This document shows, piece by piece, positions 46,406 through 54,387 of a stretch of 64,000 nt of DNA; within the stretch, counting starts at the first letter, position 1, and the number at the start of each line of letters is the position of its first letter. The stretch is from an uncultured bacterium (GTDB lineage: Bacteria; Cyanobacteriota; Vampirovibrionia; Gastranaerophilales; Gastranaerophilaceae): NCBI GenBank assembly GCA_949283255.1, contig CASDRS010000003.1, forward strand, positions 62,001-126,000, given 5' to 3'. The notes under the pieces are model-generated. The model did not search any database. It was not told the DNA's origin and worked only from the letters and a program-made list of their open reading frames with translations. The position numbers were made by a program, and so were the translations under genes.

Positions 46406-46888
46406 ATGTGCGATTTTAAATTAAAAAAGATAGCAAAATATTTAATTAATAACAAACTTTATCTGGCAACTGCAGAATCTTGTACCGGAGGACTTTTAAG
46501 CTCCAGATTTACTGATATTTCAGGCAGTTCGGCTTTTGTAAGAGCGAATTTCGTTACTTACGCAAATGAAGCGAAAGAAGAATTTCTATCAGTACCGCGC
46601 TCTATATTGGAAACTAACGGAGCTGTTAGTCAAGAATGTGCTTTCTATATGGCGGAAGGACTACACCTCAAAACAGGTTGCGATGTAGCTATTTGTACAA
46701 CAGGTATTGCTGGTCCTACAGGAGGAAGTAAAGAAAAACCGGTAGGATTGATGTTTGTTTCAGTTTATTTCAAAGGAAAAATTCATGTGGAAAAAGTTTT
46801 ACTGCCTTCTTTTCTTCCAAGAAAACTTATGAAATACCTGTTTACACAAAAAGCTATCAGTTTTGCTTACAAAATTATTTCACCATAA
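46406..46888 (+). CDS. pncC: CinA-C / nicotinamide-nucleotide amidohydrolase
   Basis: 160 residues, the stand-alone CinA C-terminal domain that deamidates NMN to NaMN for NAD recycling. TAESCTGGLLSSRFTDISGS, VSQECAFYMAEG and CTTGIAGPTGGSKEKPVG are the family signature, with the catalytic Ser in ESCTGG. The N-terminal MoCF-like domain of full CinA is absent. No ribosome site; -10-like TACAAT at leaderless distance. The 3' end overlaps the opposing gene by 14 nt. Confidence 0.92.
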   Translation: MCDFKLKKIAKYLINNKLYLATAESCTGGLLSSRFTDISGSSAFVRANFVTYANEAKEEFLSVPRSILETNGAVSQECAFYMAEGLHLKTGCDVAICTTGIAGPTGGSKEKPVGLMFVSVYFKGKIHVEKVLLPSFLPRKLMKYLFTQKAISFAYKIISP

Positions 46889-47786
46889 TTTGTGCAATAA
46901 GTTCAGGATTTTCTTTTATCAAAGTATCAGCAAATACTCGTGCATCAATTTGAGTAATGACTATTGATAGCAAATCATTCGGAAGCTCTTGAAGCATTTT
47001 TATTTTTTCTTCAGGCTCTATTACAGACATTGCCTTAACAACTTCCGGCTGCTGTTTATAAGTATTAATCATATTTGTATATGCATGAGGATCTATATTT
47101 TGATACAAATCGTTGTGTTCTTTTGCCATATTCAAAGTTAGCTGCTGCTTTGCTATCGGCTGCATTGAAAGCATTGCATCTTTAAATTGAAGCGGATTTA
47201 ACTCTGAAAGCTTATCTATTATCTGATCAGAATTCAATTTATCGGTACTTTCACCGCTTACACTTTCATACATCTGTGCAAGATACTCTTGAGGTATTGC
47301 CGGTAAGTGGTTTAATACCTTATTTTTTTCTATATCCGTATCGGTTAAGAATTTGTCTAATTGGTCTTCCGGAAGGTATTGAACAATTTCTTCCTGCGAA
47401 AACATTTCAAATACTGTATTTACAAGCTGTTCAGGAGGAATTTCTTCTAACATTTTCATTAACTTGTTTTGTGTAAAATATTTTAGCCCTTCATTTATAT
47501 CCTCTTCCTCCATAAGAGGCAAAAACTCTCTTAATTCATCTGCTGTCATTTCGTTCAAAAATTCAAGCTTATTCTCAGGATCGGCCAGTTTAAAGATTTT
47601 AACAAGCATATCAGGTGATTGAAAAAGCTCTTCCGCATATTTTACCGCTTCCTGATTGCCAGCTTCTGCCTCGGCTTCTACAATTTCTTCAATAGTCATC
47701 AACGCATATTCCTGCTGCATCTTGCTGGCAGAAATATTCAATTTATACATTAGGGTTGTTAAATCTGCATCGATTACTATACTCAT
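46875..47786 (-). CDS. MgtE_N/FliG-like helical repeat protein, unknown
   Basis: 303 residues without membrane segments. Repeats such as FLNEMTADELREFLPLM, KMLEEIPPEQLVNTVFEMF and VQYLPEDQLDKFLTDTD resemble the superhelical MgtE N-domain / FliG middle domain. Neither a CBS pair nor a Mg channel follows, so it is not MgtE, and no flagellar genes are near. Very acidic. GAGGCG precedes the ATG. Function unknown; a soluble scaffold is the simplest reading. Confidence 0.72.
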   Translation of the reverse strand: MSIVIDADLTTLMYKLNISASKMQQEYALMTIEEIVEAEAEAGNQEAVKYAEELFQSPDMLVKIFKLADPENKLEFLNEMTADELREFLPLMEEEDINEGLKYFTQNKLMKMLEEIPPEQLVNTVFEMFSQEEIVQYLPEDQLDKFLTDTDIEKNKVLNHLPAIPQEYLAQMYESVSGESTDKLNSDQIIDKLSELNPLQFKDAMLSMQPIAKQQLTLNMAKEHNDLYQNIDPHAYTNMINTYKQQPEVVKAMSVIEPEEKIKMLQELPNDLLSIVITQIDARVFADTLIKENPELIAQIMVK

Positions 47787-47912
47787 AGAAACGCCTCGTT
47801 ATATATATATACTAACGGTCGTTTTTAACCCAAAATTCAATATTCACTATTTTTATTAACAATTCTTAATAAAAATAAATTACTTAAATGATGATTTTTC
47901 CGAGGAAAACAT

Positions 47913-47918
47913 TATAAT
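47913..47918 (+). promoter_or_regulatory. -10 box of the next gene, leaderless geometry
   Basis: TATAAT ends 6 nt before ATG 47925. The nearest purine run (GAGGAAAA) is more than 15 nt from the ATG. Confidence 0.55.
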
Positions 47919-47924
47919 CTTTGT

Positions 47925-48569
47925 ATGAGAAAATTATGTATAATTTTACTGATTATATTTTTTGCTCCACAAACCTGTCTGGGTGCTTTTTTCAGCAAAA
48001 AGCCAGAAAATGCTGTTGACACTTCAAAAGGTTACGTGGGTACTTTGCCTGATTTGACAAAAGAACATCAGCCTTCTGAAACATCTGTTTCTACACCTAT
48101 TTTTGACAAAACTAAAGAATTTAATTCAGCTAACGAAATAAAGCCTGTTCCAAGAGACAACCCTGCTTTTGTAAATATTATTCTTAAGCAAGACAAACTA
48201 TCCCCTTATGTAGCAGATTTGCAGGAATTTATTGAGATGCTGGAGCAGATCTACGATTCTATTGAATCGGAAGAAAATGTACAAAGATTTGCTGCAAGAG
48301 TTTATTTCCTTAACAAAAATGCAGAATATTTTAGAGATAAATATTCTGATAAGCCTGAAAGCAGCTACATATCTTATGAAAAAATTCTTGAAGTCAGTGC
48401 TCATGCCAAGAGCGTTTCAGAATTGAGAACTGAAGCCGAAAAATACAAGCCATATCTTGCTTACACAGGAACAGGCGCTATTTACAACATAAATAATATT
48501 AATCAGCAGCTTGACTATCTCAAAACCGAAGTTGAAGATTTAATCAATGTTTTGAAAGAAACAAAGTAA
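47925..48569 (+). CDS. exported protein of unknown function
   Basis: 214 residues with a signal peptide (RKLCIILLIIFFAPQTCLGA). A Pro/Thr/Glu-rich linker (about 25-75) precedes an all-helical domain with a likely coiled coil (LQEFIEMLEQIYDSIESEEN; QQLDYLKTEVEDLINVLKET). The Cys in the signal region is not in a canonical lipobox. It precedes the histidine kinase gene by about 60 nt, each with its own leaderless-type promoter. No known family. Confidence 0.75.
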   Translation: MRKLCIILLIIFFAPQTCLGAFFSKKPENAVDTSKGYVGTLPDLTKEHQPSETSVSTPIFDKTKEFNSANEIKPVPRDNPAFVNIILKQDKLSPYVADLQEFIEMLEQIYDSIESEENVQRFAARVYFLNKNAEYFRDKYSDKPESSYISYEKILEVSAHAKSVSELRTEAEKYKPYLAYTGTGAIYNINNINQQLDYLKTEVEDLINVLKETK

Positions 48570-48613
48570 AAAAATATACCTAATAGGGTAATTGTAAGTA
48601 TAATTTTTATTTA

Positions 48614-48619
48614 TACAAT
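48614..48619 (+). promoter_or_regulatory. -10 box of the kinase gene, leaderless geometry
   Basis: TACAAT ends 7 nt before ATG 48627; no Shine-Dalgarno. Confidence 0.45.
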
Positions 48620-48626
48620 TATTTGT

Positions 48627-50042
48627 ATGCAAAAACTTCTTGATAAAACAACTAATAAAAAAGTTGCTTTTGTAGAAAACGTTAGAGCTGTGAATTCTAC
48701 AGATGATTTTTCATCCAAAAAGCTTTGTATTATAAAAACAAATTTTAAAGATTTACATCAGGTTAAAAAGCTTATATCTGCATATCCTAAGACTGAATTT
48801 TGGCTTACATCTTCGGATATCTCAAGAAAAAACATTATAAAAGCTAATTGTTTCGGTATAAAAAATGTTATACCATATCCTTTTGATATTAAAATTATAA
48901 GGGATTATTTCAATCAGAAGAAAGAAAATATTTGCGATGAAAAGTATAACAATGAAACTTTTTGCTGGATGAAAGATCTTAAGATAATGATTGTAGATGA
49001 TAATCCGATGAATGTTGATTTGCTTGCTGAAACTTTTGCAAATTCAGGATTACAAATATACACATTCTTAAAATCTCAAGATGCACTAGATGCTTTATAT
49101 AAAGAAAAATTTGATCTTTTTTTGCTTGATATTATGATGCCTGAAATTTCCGGTTTTGACCTAGCTGTGAAAATTAAAAACTCAGAATTAAACAGCGACA
49201 CTCCTATTATTTTTATATCCGCCTTGTCCGATTCAGAAAACAAAATAATGGGTTATGATTTGGGCTCTTGTGCTTATATTGAAAAACCTTTTGATGTGAA
49301 TGTTGTTCGCTCACAGGTATTTAACATTTTAAAATCAAGAAAACTTCAATGTGCTATAAATGAAACTAAAGAATCTTTTGTAGCTATGGTAGCGCATGAT
49401 CTGAAATCTCCTGTTAATGCTGAAATCACGGCTTTAGAAATTTTGCTACAAAAACTTGAAAGCCAAAAAGATATTGAAAATAATGAAATCGTTACGGATT
49501 TATTGCAAGCTGCAAAATATATGAAAACTTTGATTAATAACATTTTGAGCAAGTATAAATTCGAAAATAGTCAAGTTTTACTTAACAAGAGTTATTGTTC
49601 ACTTTATACGGTTATTACGGAAAGTGTTGCGGAAACAAAATATCTTGCAGCTGATAAAAAACTTTCATTCGTTTTCACAAACAAAACTAAACATTCTTCT
49701 ACGTTTATAGATTACATTGAAATAAAAAGAGTCTTACATAATCTTTTTTCAAATGCAATTGAACACGCACCAAGAAACTCTGTTGTTAATATTCTACTTA
49801 ATGATTACAAAAATTTTTTGCAAATTTCTGTAGAAAACAAATTCAATGGCACACCTCCTGATAATATAAATGATATATTTGAAAAATTTGTATCCTTCGC
49901 AAACAAATCTAAGTGCGTAAATTCAGGATTAGGACTTTTTGTTGCAAAAAAAATTATTGAGGCTCACGACGGGTTTATCAAAGCTGAAATTCCTACTAAA
50001 GATTCTATTTGTATAAAACTTATTTTGCCCAAAGAGAAGTAA
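48627..50042 (+). CDS. response regulator-histidine kinase hybrid
   Basis: 471 residues, cytosolic. Residues 1-100 look like a degenerate receiver (IIKTNFKDLHQ, VIPYPFDIKIIRDYF) lacking the phospho-Asp. A canonical receiver follows at about 118-238: Asp124-Asp125, phospho-acceptor Asp168 (LLDIMMPE), and Lys220 (EKPF). A HisKA domain comes next, with His257 (MVAHDLKSPVN), and an HATPase domain with NLFSNAIEHAP and SGLGLFVAKKIIEAHDG. There is no membrane span or sensor, so input probably arrives via the receivers from another kinase. No cognate regulator gene is adjacent. Confidence 0.9.
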   Translation: MQKLLDKTTNKKVAFVENVRAVNSTDDFSSKKLCIIKTNFKDLHQVKKLISAYPKTEFWLTSSDISRKNIIKANCFGIKNVIPYPFDIKIIRDYFNQKKENICDEKYNNETFCWMKDLKIMIVDDNPMNVDLLAETFANSGLQIYTFLKSQDALDALYKEKFDLFLLDIMMPEISGFDLAVKIKNSELNSDTPIIFISALSDSENKIMGYDLGSCAYIEKPFDVNVVRSQVFNILKSRKLQCAINETKESFVAMVAHDLKSPVNAEITALEILLQKLESQKDIENNEIVTDLLQAAKYMKTLINNILSKYKFENSQVLLNKSYCSLYTVITESVAETKYLAADKKLSFVFTNKTKHSSTFIDYIEIKRVLHNLFSNAIEHAPRNSVVNILLNDYKNFLQISVENKFNGTPPDNINDIFEKFVSFANKSKCVNSGLGLFVAKKIIEAHDGFIKAEIPTKDSICIKLILPKEK

Positions 50043-50444
50043 TTATTTCACATAAAATTCAGCTTGTGTATATACTTTTGTAGGCTTATCTTTAGAATAA
50101 ACTTTCATTATATAAGCTCCTGTATCATTAAGAACTATATAATCAGTAAAATATTTATCCTCTTCATCCTTGAGTCGTATATTCCTTGTCATTACAAGTT
50201 CATAGCCCAAATATTCGGCACTTCCTTTTTTTATAATTTGGATATCCAAATATCTGGAATGCTGATATTCAGGCATTAAAATCAAATAGTAAATCCTTGT
50301 ACCAGGCTTAAATACACTAGAATAATCAAGTACATTCTCTTTTGTTACAGGACGATTGTAAAATAATATTCCTGTTTTTTGAGTACACGCTGATGTTAAA
50401 GTAATCATCATTAATGCAAACAGTAATACAAAAAATTTTTTCAT
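50043..50444 (-). CDS. lipoprotein of unknown function
   Basis: 133 residues. A type II signal peptide ends in LTSAC, giving acylated Cys20. The mature beta-rich domain, about 114 residues (RIYYLILMPEYQHSRYLDIQ, YIVLNDTGAYIMKVYSKD), is not a family I recognise. Its ATG overlaps the stop of the upstream TPR gene (TAATG), so the two are co-translated and may act together in the envelope. Confidence 0.8.
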   Translation of the reverse strand: MKKFFVLLFALMMITLTSACTQKTGILFYNRPVTKENVLDYSSVFKPGTRIYYLILMPEYQHSRYLDIQIIKKGSAEYLGYELVMTRNIRLKDEEDKYFTDYIVLNDTGAYIMKVYSKDKPTKVYTQAEFYVK

Positions 50445-52459
50445 TATTTTTTCAAACTCTTAATTCTATCCTGAACAGCGGCTACTGCGGACTTATCTGT
50501 ATTATATTGCAAGAATAACTCATAATTCTTGATTGCCTCTGTTTTATTTTTTTCGCTTTCGTAAGCTGCTGCCAAAGCATAATATGCATAGGCATATTCT
50601 TTATCTATGCTTATTGTTTTTTCAAAGCATTTTTTACTTTCTGTGACATCTTTTTCGTTTGCATAAACCAAACCAAGATTAAACCATCCATCCGCATATT
50701 CAGGATTTACAAATATAGCTTTCTTATAATAATCTATTGCGTTTGCTTCATCATTTTTAAGCTTATATACATTACCCATTTTTAACAAAGTTACTTCATC
50801 AGAAGGGTTAAGTGCTAAAGCTTCTTTATAATTCTGCAATGAATTGTCATATTGTTTTGTCTTATAATATTCGTCACCAAGAGAAATCAATTCTTTATTT
50901 TTTGCCATTTTTTCTGTGTTTTCGGCACTATCAGTAATAGTTATAGCTTGAATTTCTCCATTTGTTGCAGTGTTATCATCTTTCACAGAATTAATTTCAG
51001 AAATAAACTCTGCAAATTCATTACTGTACTCTGCATTTTCAGGATTCATAGATATTGCTTTTTCGTAGTACTCTGAAGCTTTATCGTTAACCTTGCAAGC
51101 TCGATAAGCTCTTGCTAATCCGATATAAGCAGCACTATCCTTTGTTCCTCTGGAAATTGCTTTTATAAATACATCCGTTGCATTGGAATAATTCTGACGT
51201 CCAAGCTCTTCTTGCCCGAATGCAACTAATGCATCTGTCAAATTATTCTGAATAACTTCACTGTTTTTTTCCGCCAAAATCTCATTATATAAAGCTATAG
51301 CTTCCTCATATTTTTTCATTGCATGGAGAGCTATTGCTTTATTTGTCAAAGTATCAAAATCATTTGCATCAGCTACTAACAACTCATCATAATATTTTAT
51401 AGCATTTGCATAATCTTTTTTGTAATGATAACAAGCTGCGACAGACTTTTCTACATCAACATCTTTTATCCCCATAGCTAAGACTTTTTCATAATTTAAG
51501 ATTGCATTATCATAATCTTTCATTCTCTGATAAACAATACCTAAATTCTTATAAACTCTGCTATCGTCAGGATATGCAGTCATGTATTTTTTATACTCTT
51601 CTATAGCTTCTGCATTTTTTGACATATCAGCCAACAAATTTGCATAATCAAACCTCAAAGATGCTAAATTCGGATTTTCTTTAAATATTGCGTTAAACTG
51701 AGCTAACGCCATATCATTCTTATCCAATGCCTGATAAGACAAAGCTAAACAAACTTTTGCCGTTGTATTTTCAGCATCTTTTTCGACAGCCTTTTCTAAA
51801 AATTCAACAGCCTTTTCATAATTCTGAGTTTCAAACAATGCAATACCATAATTTGCATAATCATCAAAGTGTTGATTATTGTTTACGTACAAATTTTCAA
51901 ATTCAACAACGGCTTTATCAGGCTTGTTATCAGCCAAATAAGCATTTGCAAGACTTTTTCTTGCTTCCCAATGTTGAGCATACGTATTCAAGAAAGTATT
52001 GTAATTTTCAATAGCTTCCTTATAATTTTTCATCTGATACTGTACATTTGCAAGGTTAAGGTAATTATATTTATATTCAGGGAAAATCTTTAAAGCTTTA
52101 TTATAAGCACCGAGAGCTTCAGTGTATTTTCCTTGAGTTTCATAAATACTGCCCAAACTTATATAAACAAAGGCGTCATTAGGTCGTAAATCTGCAACTT
52201 TTGTATAAGCCTGTATGGCTTCATCATATTTATCCATATCAGTATACAAGCCTGCTAGTTTTGTATATAACATAGCATCATCAGGTGAAAGTTTTATAGC
52301 AGCCAAAACTTTATCTACAGCTTGTTGATAATTATGCTGGTACTCAAGACTGCAAGCTTCCTGATACAAAGTACTTGCCTCCGGAGTCATTGCCGAATAA
52401 ACAGGACTCATGCAGGCTAATGATAAAATAAACGACGCTAATAATATTTGCTTATTAAT
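50444..52459 (-). CDS. exported TPR-repeat protein with probable AUU start
   Basis: 671 residues as read here. At least a dozen TPR units (AMLYTKLAGLYTDMDKYDEA, ADGWFNLGLVYANEKDV and others) form a long solenoid. The first ATG in frame, at 52411, would lose the signal peptide and has no ribosome site. Upstream in frame there is no ATG, GTG or TTG before a stop. An ATT at 52459 with AAGGAG 7 nt before it gives NKQILLASFILSLACMSPVYS then Ala, a complete signal peptide. Operon with the lipoprotein gene. Confidence 0.85.
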   Translation of the reverse strand: MNKQILLASFILSLACMSPVYSAMTPEASTLYQEACSLEYQHNYQQAVDKVLAAIKLSPDDAMLYTKLAGLYTDMDKYDEAIQAYTKVADLRPNDAFVYISLGSIYETQGKYTEALGAYNKALKIFPEYKYNYLNLANVQYQMKNYKEAIENYNTFLNTYAQHWEARKSLANAYLADNKPDKAVVEFENLYVNNNQHFDDYANYGIALFETQNYEKAVEFLEKAVEKDAENTTAKVCLALSYQALDKNDMALAQFNAIFKENPNLASLRFDYANLLADMSKNAEAIEEYKKYMTAYPDDSRVYKNLGIVYQRMKDYDNAILNYEKVLAMGIKDVDVEKSVAACYHYKKDYANAIKYYDELLVADANDFDTLTNKAIALHAMKKYEEAIALYNEILAEKNSEVIQNNLTDALVAFGQEELGRQNYSNATDVFIKAISRGTKDSAAYIGLARAYRACKVNDKASEYYEKAISMNPENAEYSNEFAEFISEINSVKDDNTATNGEIQAITITDSAENTEKMAKNKELISLGDEYYKTKQYDNSLQNYKEALALNPSDEVTLLKMGNVYKLKNDEANAIDYYKKAIFVNPEYADGWFNLGLVYANEKDVTESKKCFEKTISIDKEYAYAYYALAAAYESEKNKTEAIKNYELFLQYNTDKSAVAAVQDRIKSLKK

Positions 52460-52498
52460 TTTCCCACTCCTTGTTTTTTATAACAATATACCAAAAAA

Positions 52499-53419
52499 TT
52501 AGATTTGTGTAAAGCTTTGAGAATACACTGTCTTTCCTAATAAAACCTCTGCGGTTTTTATTATTTGCACTTGCTCTACATCTTTCTTACAATATTCTAC
52601 ATCATCCAATTCTGAAAATCCCCCTATCATTTGGGCAATATTCTGATACAATTTATCCTTTTCAGATTCAGGCTTGCCACATTCAAGCATTCGTATAATT
52701 CTTATTAACTCTTTATCACAACCATCGACTATTGCAGCATCCAATCCTGCACCGAATGCCATAACAGCAAATACTCTGTTTATCAAAGGTCTTATTTCTT
52801 TTGAAGCTCCGTTTGAAATATTCGAAAGTCCGATAATTGTGTTCACCGGAGGATCAAAACTTTCTTTTATCATTTGTATTGTATGCAAAACCTCTAAAGC
52901 TTGCCCCTGATCAACAGAAACTGGTAAAACCAACGGATCAAAAAATACATTCTCTGACAATATTTCTTTTTCCATAAATTTTTCATACATTTCAAAGGCT
53001 AAACCCATTCTCTCGTCTGCAGTTTTTGGGATACCGGTTGATTTGCTCATTGTAAGAGCTATCAATTTACAATTGTTTTGAAAAGCAAGCTCTGTCAAAG
53101 TTTCGAGTTTTTCATCGTCTCTTGTTGTACTGTTTATAAAAACATTTTCTACATTTCTACAAACACCAAAACCTGCCTTCAATTCATTAAAATTGGTTGT
53201 ATCAAAAGAAAGCCCTTGTTTAGAGTTACTTTGAACAACCTCGACCAGCCAAGGTAAAATATTTTCAAGCTCGCCTTTTGCTGGTCCAATATTCAAATCT
53301 ATATAATCTACTGTATCTTGTTTTTTTAATAAATTCACTATAAAATCTCTGTCTCTGCTAACTAAAGCTTCTCTAACAGATTTTGATATAATGTGAATAT
53401 TTTCTCCAATCAAAAGCAT
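52499..53419 (-). CDS. methyltetrahydrofolate methyltransferase, AcsE/MetH-like pterin-binding protein
   Basis: 306 residues, TIM-barrel pterin-binding domain. GENIHIISKSVREAL, DYIDLNIGPAKGE, LSFDTTN, and GLSNISNGASKEIRPLINRVF match methyl-THF:corrinoid protein methyltransferases of the AcsE group and the pterin domain of MetH. No corrinoid-protein, acetyl-CoA synthase or methionine synthase gene is nearby, so the methyl acceptor is unknown. Could also work with a separate cobalamin subunit. The ATG has TAAAAT ending 6 nt upstream and no ribosome site. Confidence 0.85.
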   Translation of the reverse strand: MLLIGENIHIISKSVREALVSRDRDFIVNLLKKQDTVDYIDLNIGPAKGELENILPWLVEVVQSNSKQGLSFDTTNFNELKAGFGVCRNVENVFINSTTRDDEKLETLTELAFQNNCKLIALTMSKSTGIPKTADERMGLAFEMYEKFMEKEILSENVFFDPLVLPVSVDQGQALEVLHTIQMIKESFDPPVNTIIGLSNISNGASKEIRPLINRVFAVMAFGAGLDAAIVDGCDKELIRIIRMLECGKPESEKDKLYQNIAQMIGGFSELDDVEYCKKDVEQVQIIKTAEVLLGKTVYSQSFTQI

Positions 53420-53425
53420 ATTATA

Positions 53426-53431
53426 ATTTTA
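53426..53431 (-). promoter_or_regulatory. -10 box of the methyltransferase gene, leaderless geometry
   Basis: Minus-strand TGT-TAAAAT ends 6 nt before the ATG. The gap itself reads TATAAT. Confidence 0.45.
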
Positions 53432-53565
53432 ACACAAATTTGAAGTTATAAGGATTATATAAAAAATAATTCTTTTTGGTAATAGGAAAATAATAAATAA
53501 CCAGTTATAATATATACAATTCAAATGGTGTGTTTATTAGTACGTTAGCAGAAAAGGGGTAGATT

Positions 53566-53724
53566 ATGAAAACATTGATTAAAGCTACAAGTCCGAAGAA
53601 AATTAAATCGAAATTTAATGACGAGTTTGAGAAGTACTTAAAAAAACAATGCATGAAAACAACCTTTAACGGTTTGGAATTAGAGACATTTACTTGGTAC
53701 AAAAAAGTACTTGGTTTAACATAG
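53566..53724 (+). CDS. 52-residue basic microprotein, unknown
   Basis: MKTLIKATSPKKIKSKFNDE followed by a helical, Lys-rich segment and ending VLGLT. AAAGGGG lies 6 nt before the ATG, and a strong terminator begins 3 nt after the stop, so this is a self-contained expressed unit. Net positive charge could suit nucleic-acid or membrane binding; no family recognised. It borders the candidate origin. Confidence 0.7.
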   Translation: MKTLIKATSPKKIKSKFNDEFEKYLKKQCMKTTFNGLELETFTWYKKVLGLT

Positions 53725-53726
53725 AA

Positions 53727-53758
53727 AATAGCCTGCTTTAATAGCAGGTTATTTTTTT
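53727..53758 (+). terminator. terminator of the 52-residue gene
   Basis: 11-bp stem with one G-T pair (AATAGCCTGCT / AGCAGGTTATT), loop TTAAT, then seven Ts. Confidence 0.9.
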
Positions 53759-53789
53759 CGCCAAAAATAGAGTTCTCTTTTTCTTCAAA

Positions 53790-54031
53790 GTTTTCTTTTT
53801 ATTTTATTTATTATTTATAATATATATTTAATAAAAGAAAATAATCATCATAATAAGCTGTACAAATTTGTAGAAAACCTTGAAAACTATTGTTATATAA
53901 GGTTTTACAATTTTAAAAATTTGTAGAAAACTTTTATAAATTTCTACAAAAAAGAATGTAAAAAACTCCTCAAAAAATAAACCTGTAGAAAACTCATGAA
54001 TTTTCTACAAAAAACACACAAGTTTTCTACA
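53790..54031. other. oriC: candidate chromosomal replication origin: AT-rich stretch plus TTTTCTACA repeats
   Basis: The gap lies between two converging genes, so it needs no promoter. Positions 53790-53860 are almost pure A/T, a possible unwinding element. Five perfect TTTTCTACA 9-mers follow, at 53869-53877, 53922-53930 and 53984-53992 (inverted) and 54001-54009 and 54023-54031 (direct), plus an 8/9 copy at 53940-53948. The 9-mer is one base from the cyanobacterial DnaA box TTTTCCACA. Two copy pairs form inverted repeats. Genes from about 54.4 kb on are all rightward, and dnaN and recA are within 6 kb. Function is inference. Confidence 0.5.
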
Positions 54032-54049
54032 GAAAGAAAAGGAGTTTAA

Positions 54050-54280
54050 CTATGCCATATTGATTCGGGGTCTTCCGACCATATTTATCAAAATATCTAT
54101 AACTCTTGGCATTTGACATTTAAAAGAATAATTTCCGTTCGAAAGTGAGCATTTTTTACAGTCACATCCGATTGAATAACACTCAAGAGCTTGTTCAGTC
54201 CAACTTTGTGTAATTGAAGAAGAAATATCTCCTTCTATATTTTGAGAATAGTTATTATTTTTTTTAGAAACATTGACCAT
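54050..54280 (-). CDS. 76-residue Cys-rich protein, possible zinc binder
   Basis: The C-terminal half carries CYSIGCDCKKCSLSNGNY, then KCQMPRVIDILI and GRPRI. Several Cys spaced C-x4-C-x-C-x2-C plus a later Cys suggest a zinc or Fe-S site. The N-terminus is Asn/Ser-rich and disordered. AGGGGA about 8 nt upstream of the ATG supports it. I believe similar small proteins occur in other gut anaerobes, but this is from memory. Function unknown. Confidence 0.72.
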   Translation of the reverse strand: MVNVSKKNNNYSQNIEGDISSSITQSWTEQALECYSIGCDCKKCSLSNGNYSFKCQMPRVIDILINMVGRPRINMA

Positions 54281-54387
54281 ACTTTCAATCCCCTAAACAT
54301 TTATAACTAACCCATCATTATTTTACACTTACTATATTGTATTTTAATCCTTTATTTGGATGAATTTTTCTGATATAAATTAAAGTT

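Noticed and set aside
53145-53161. Two further TTTTCTACA-like copies as part of the candidate origin
   Set aside because: They fall in conserved coding sequence of the methyltransferase and can be explained by its codons; single copies at 48671 and 49829 are likewise coding.
53505-53702. 65-residue minus-strand frame
   Set aside because: Antisense to the 52-residue gene, which has a ribosome site and a terminator in the proper places.
53869-54031. CRISPR array
   Set aside because: Repeats are 9 nt, occur in both orientations with irregular gaps, and no cas genes are present.
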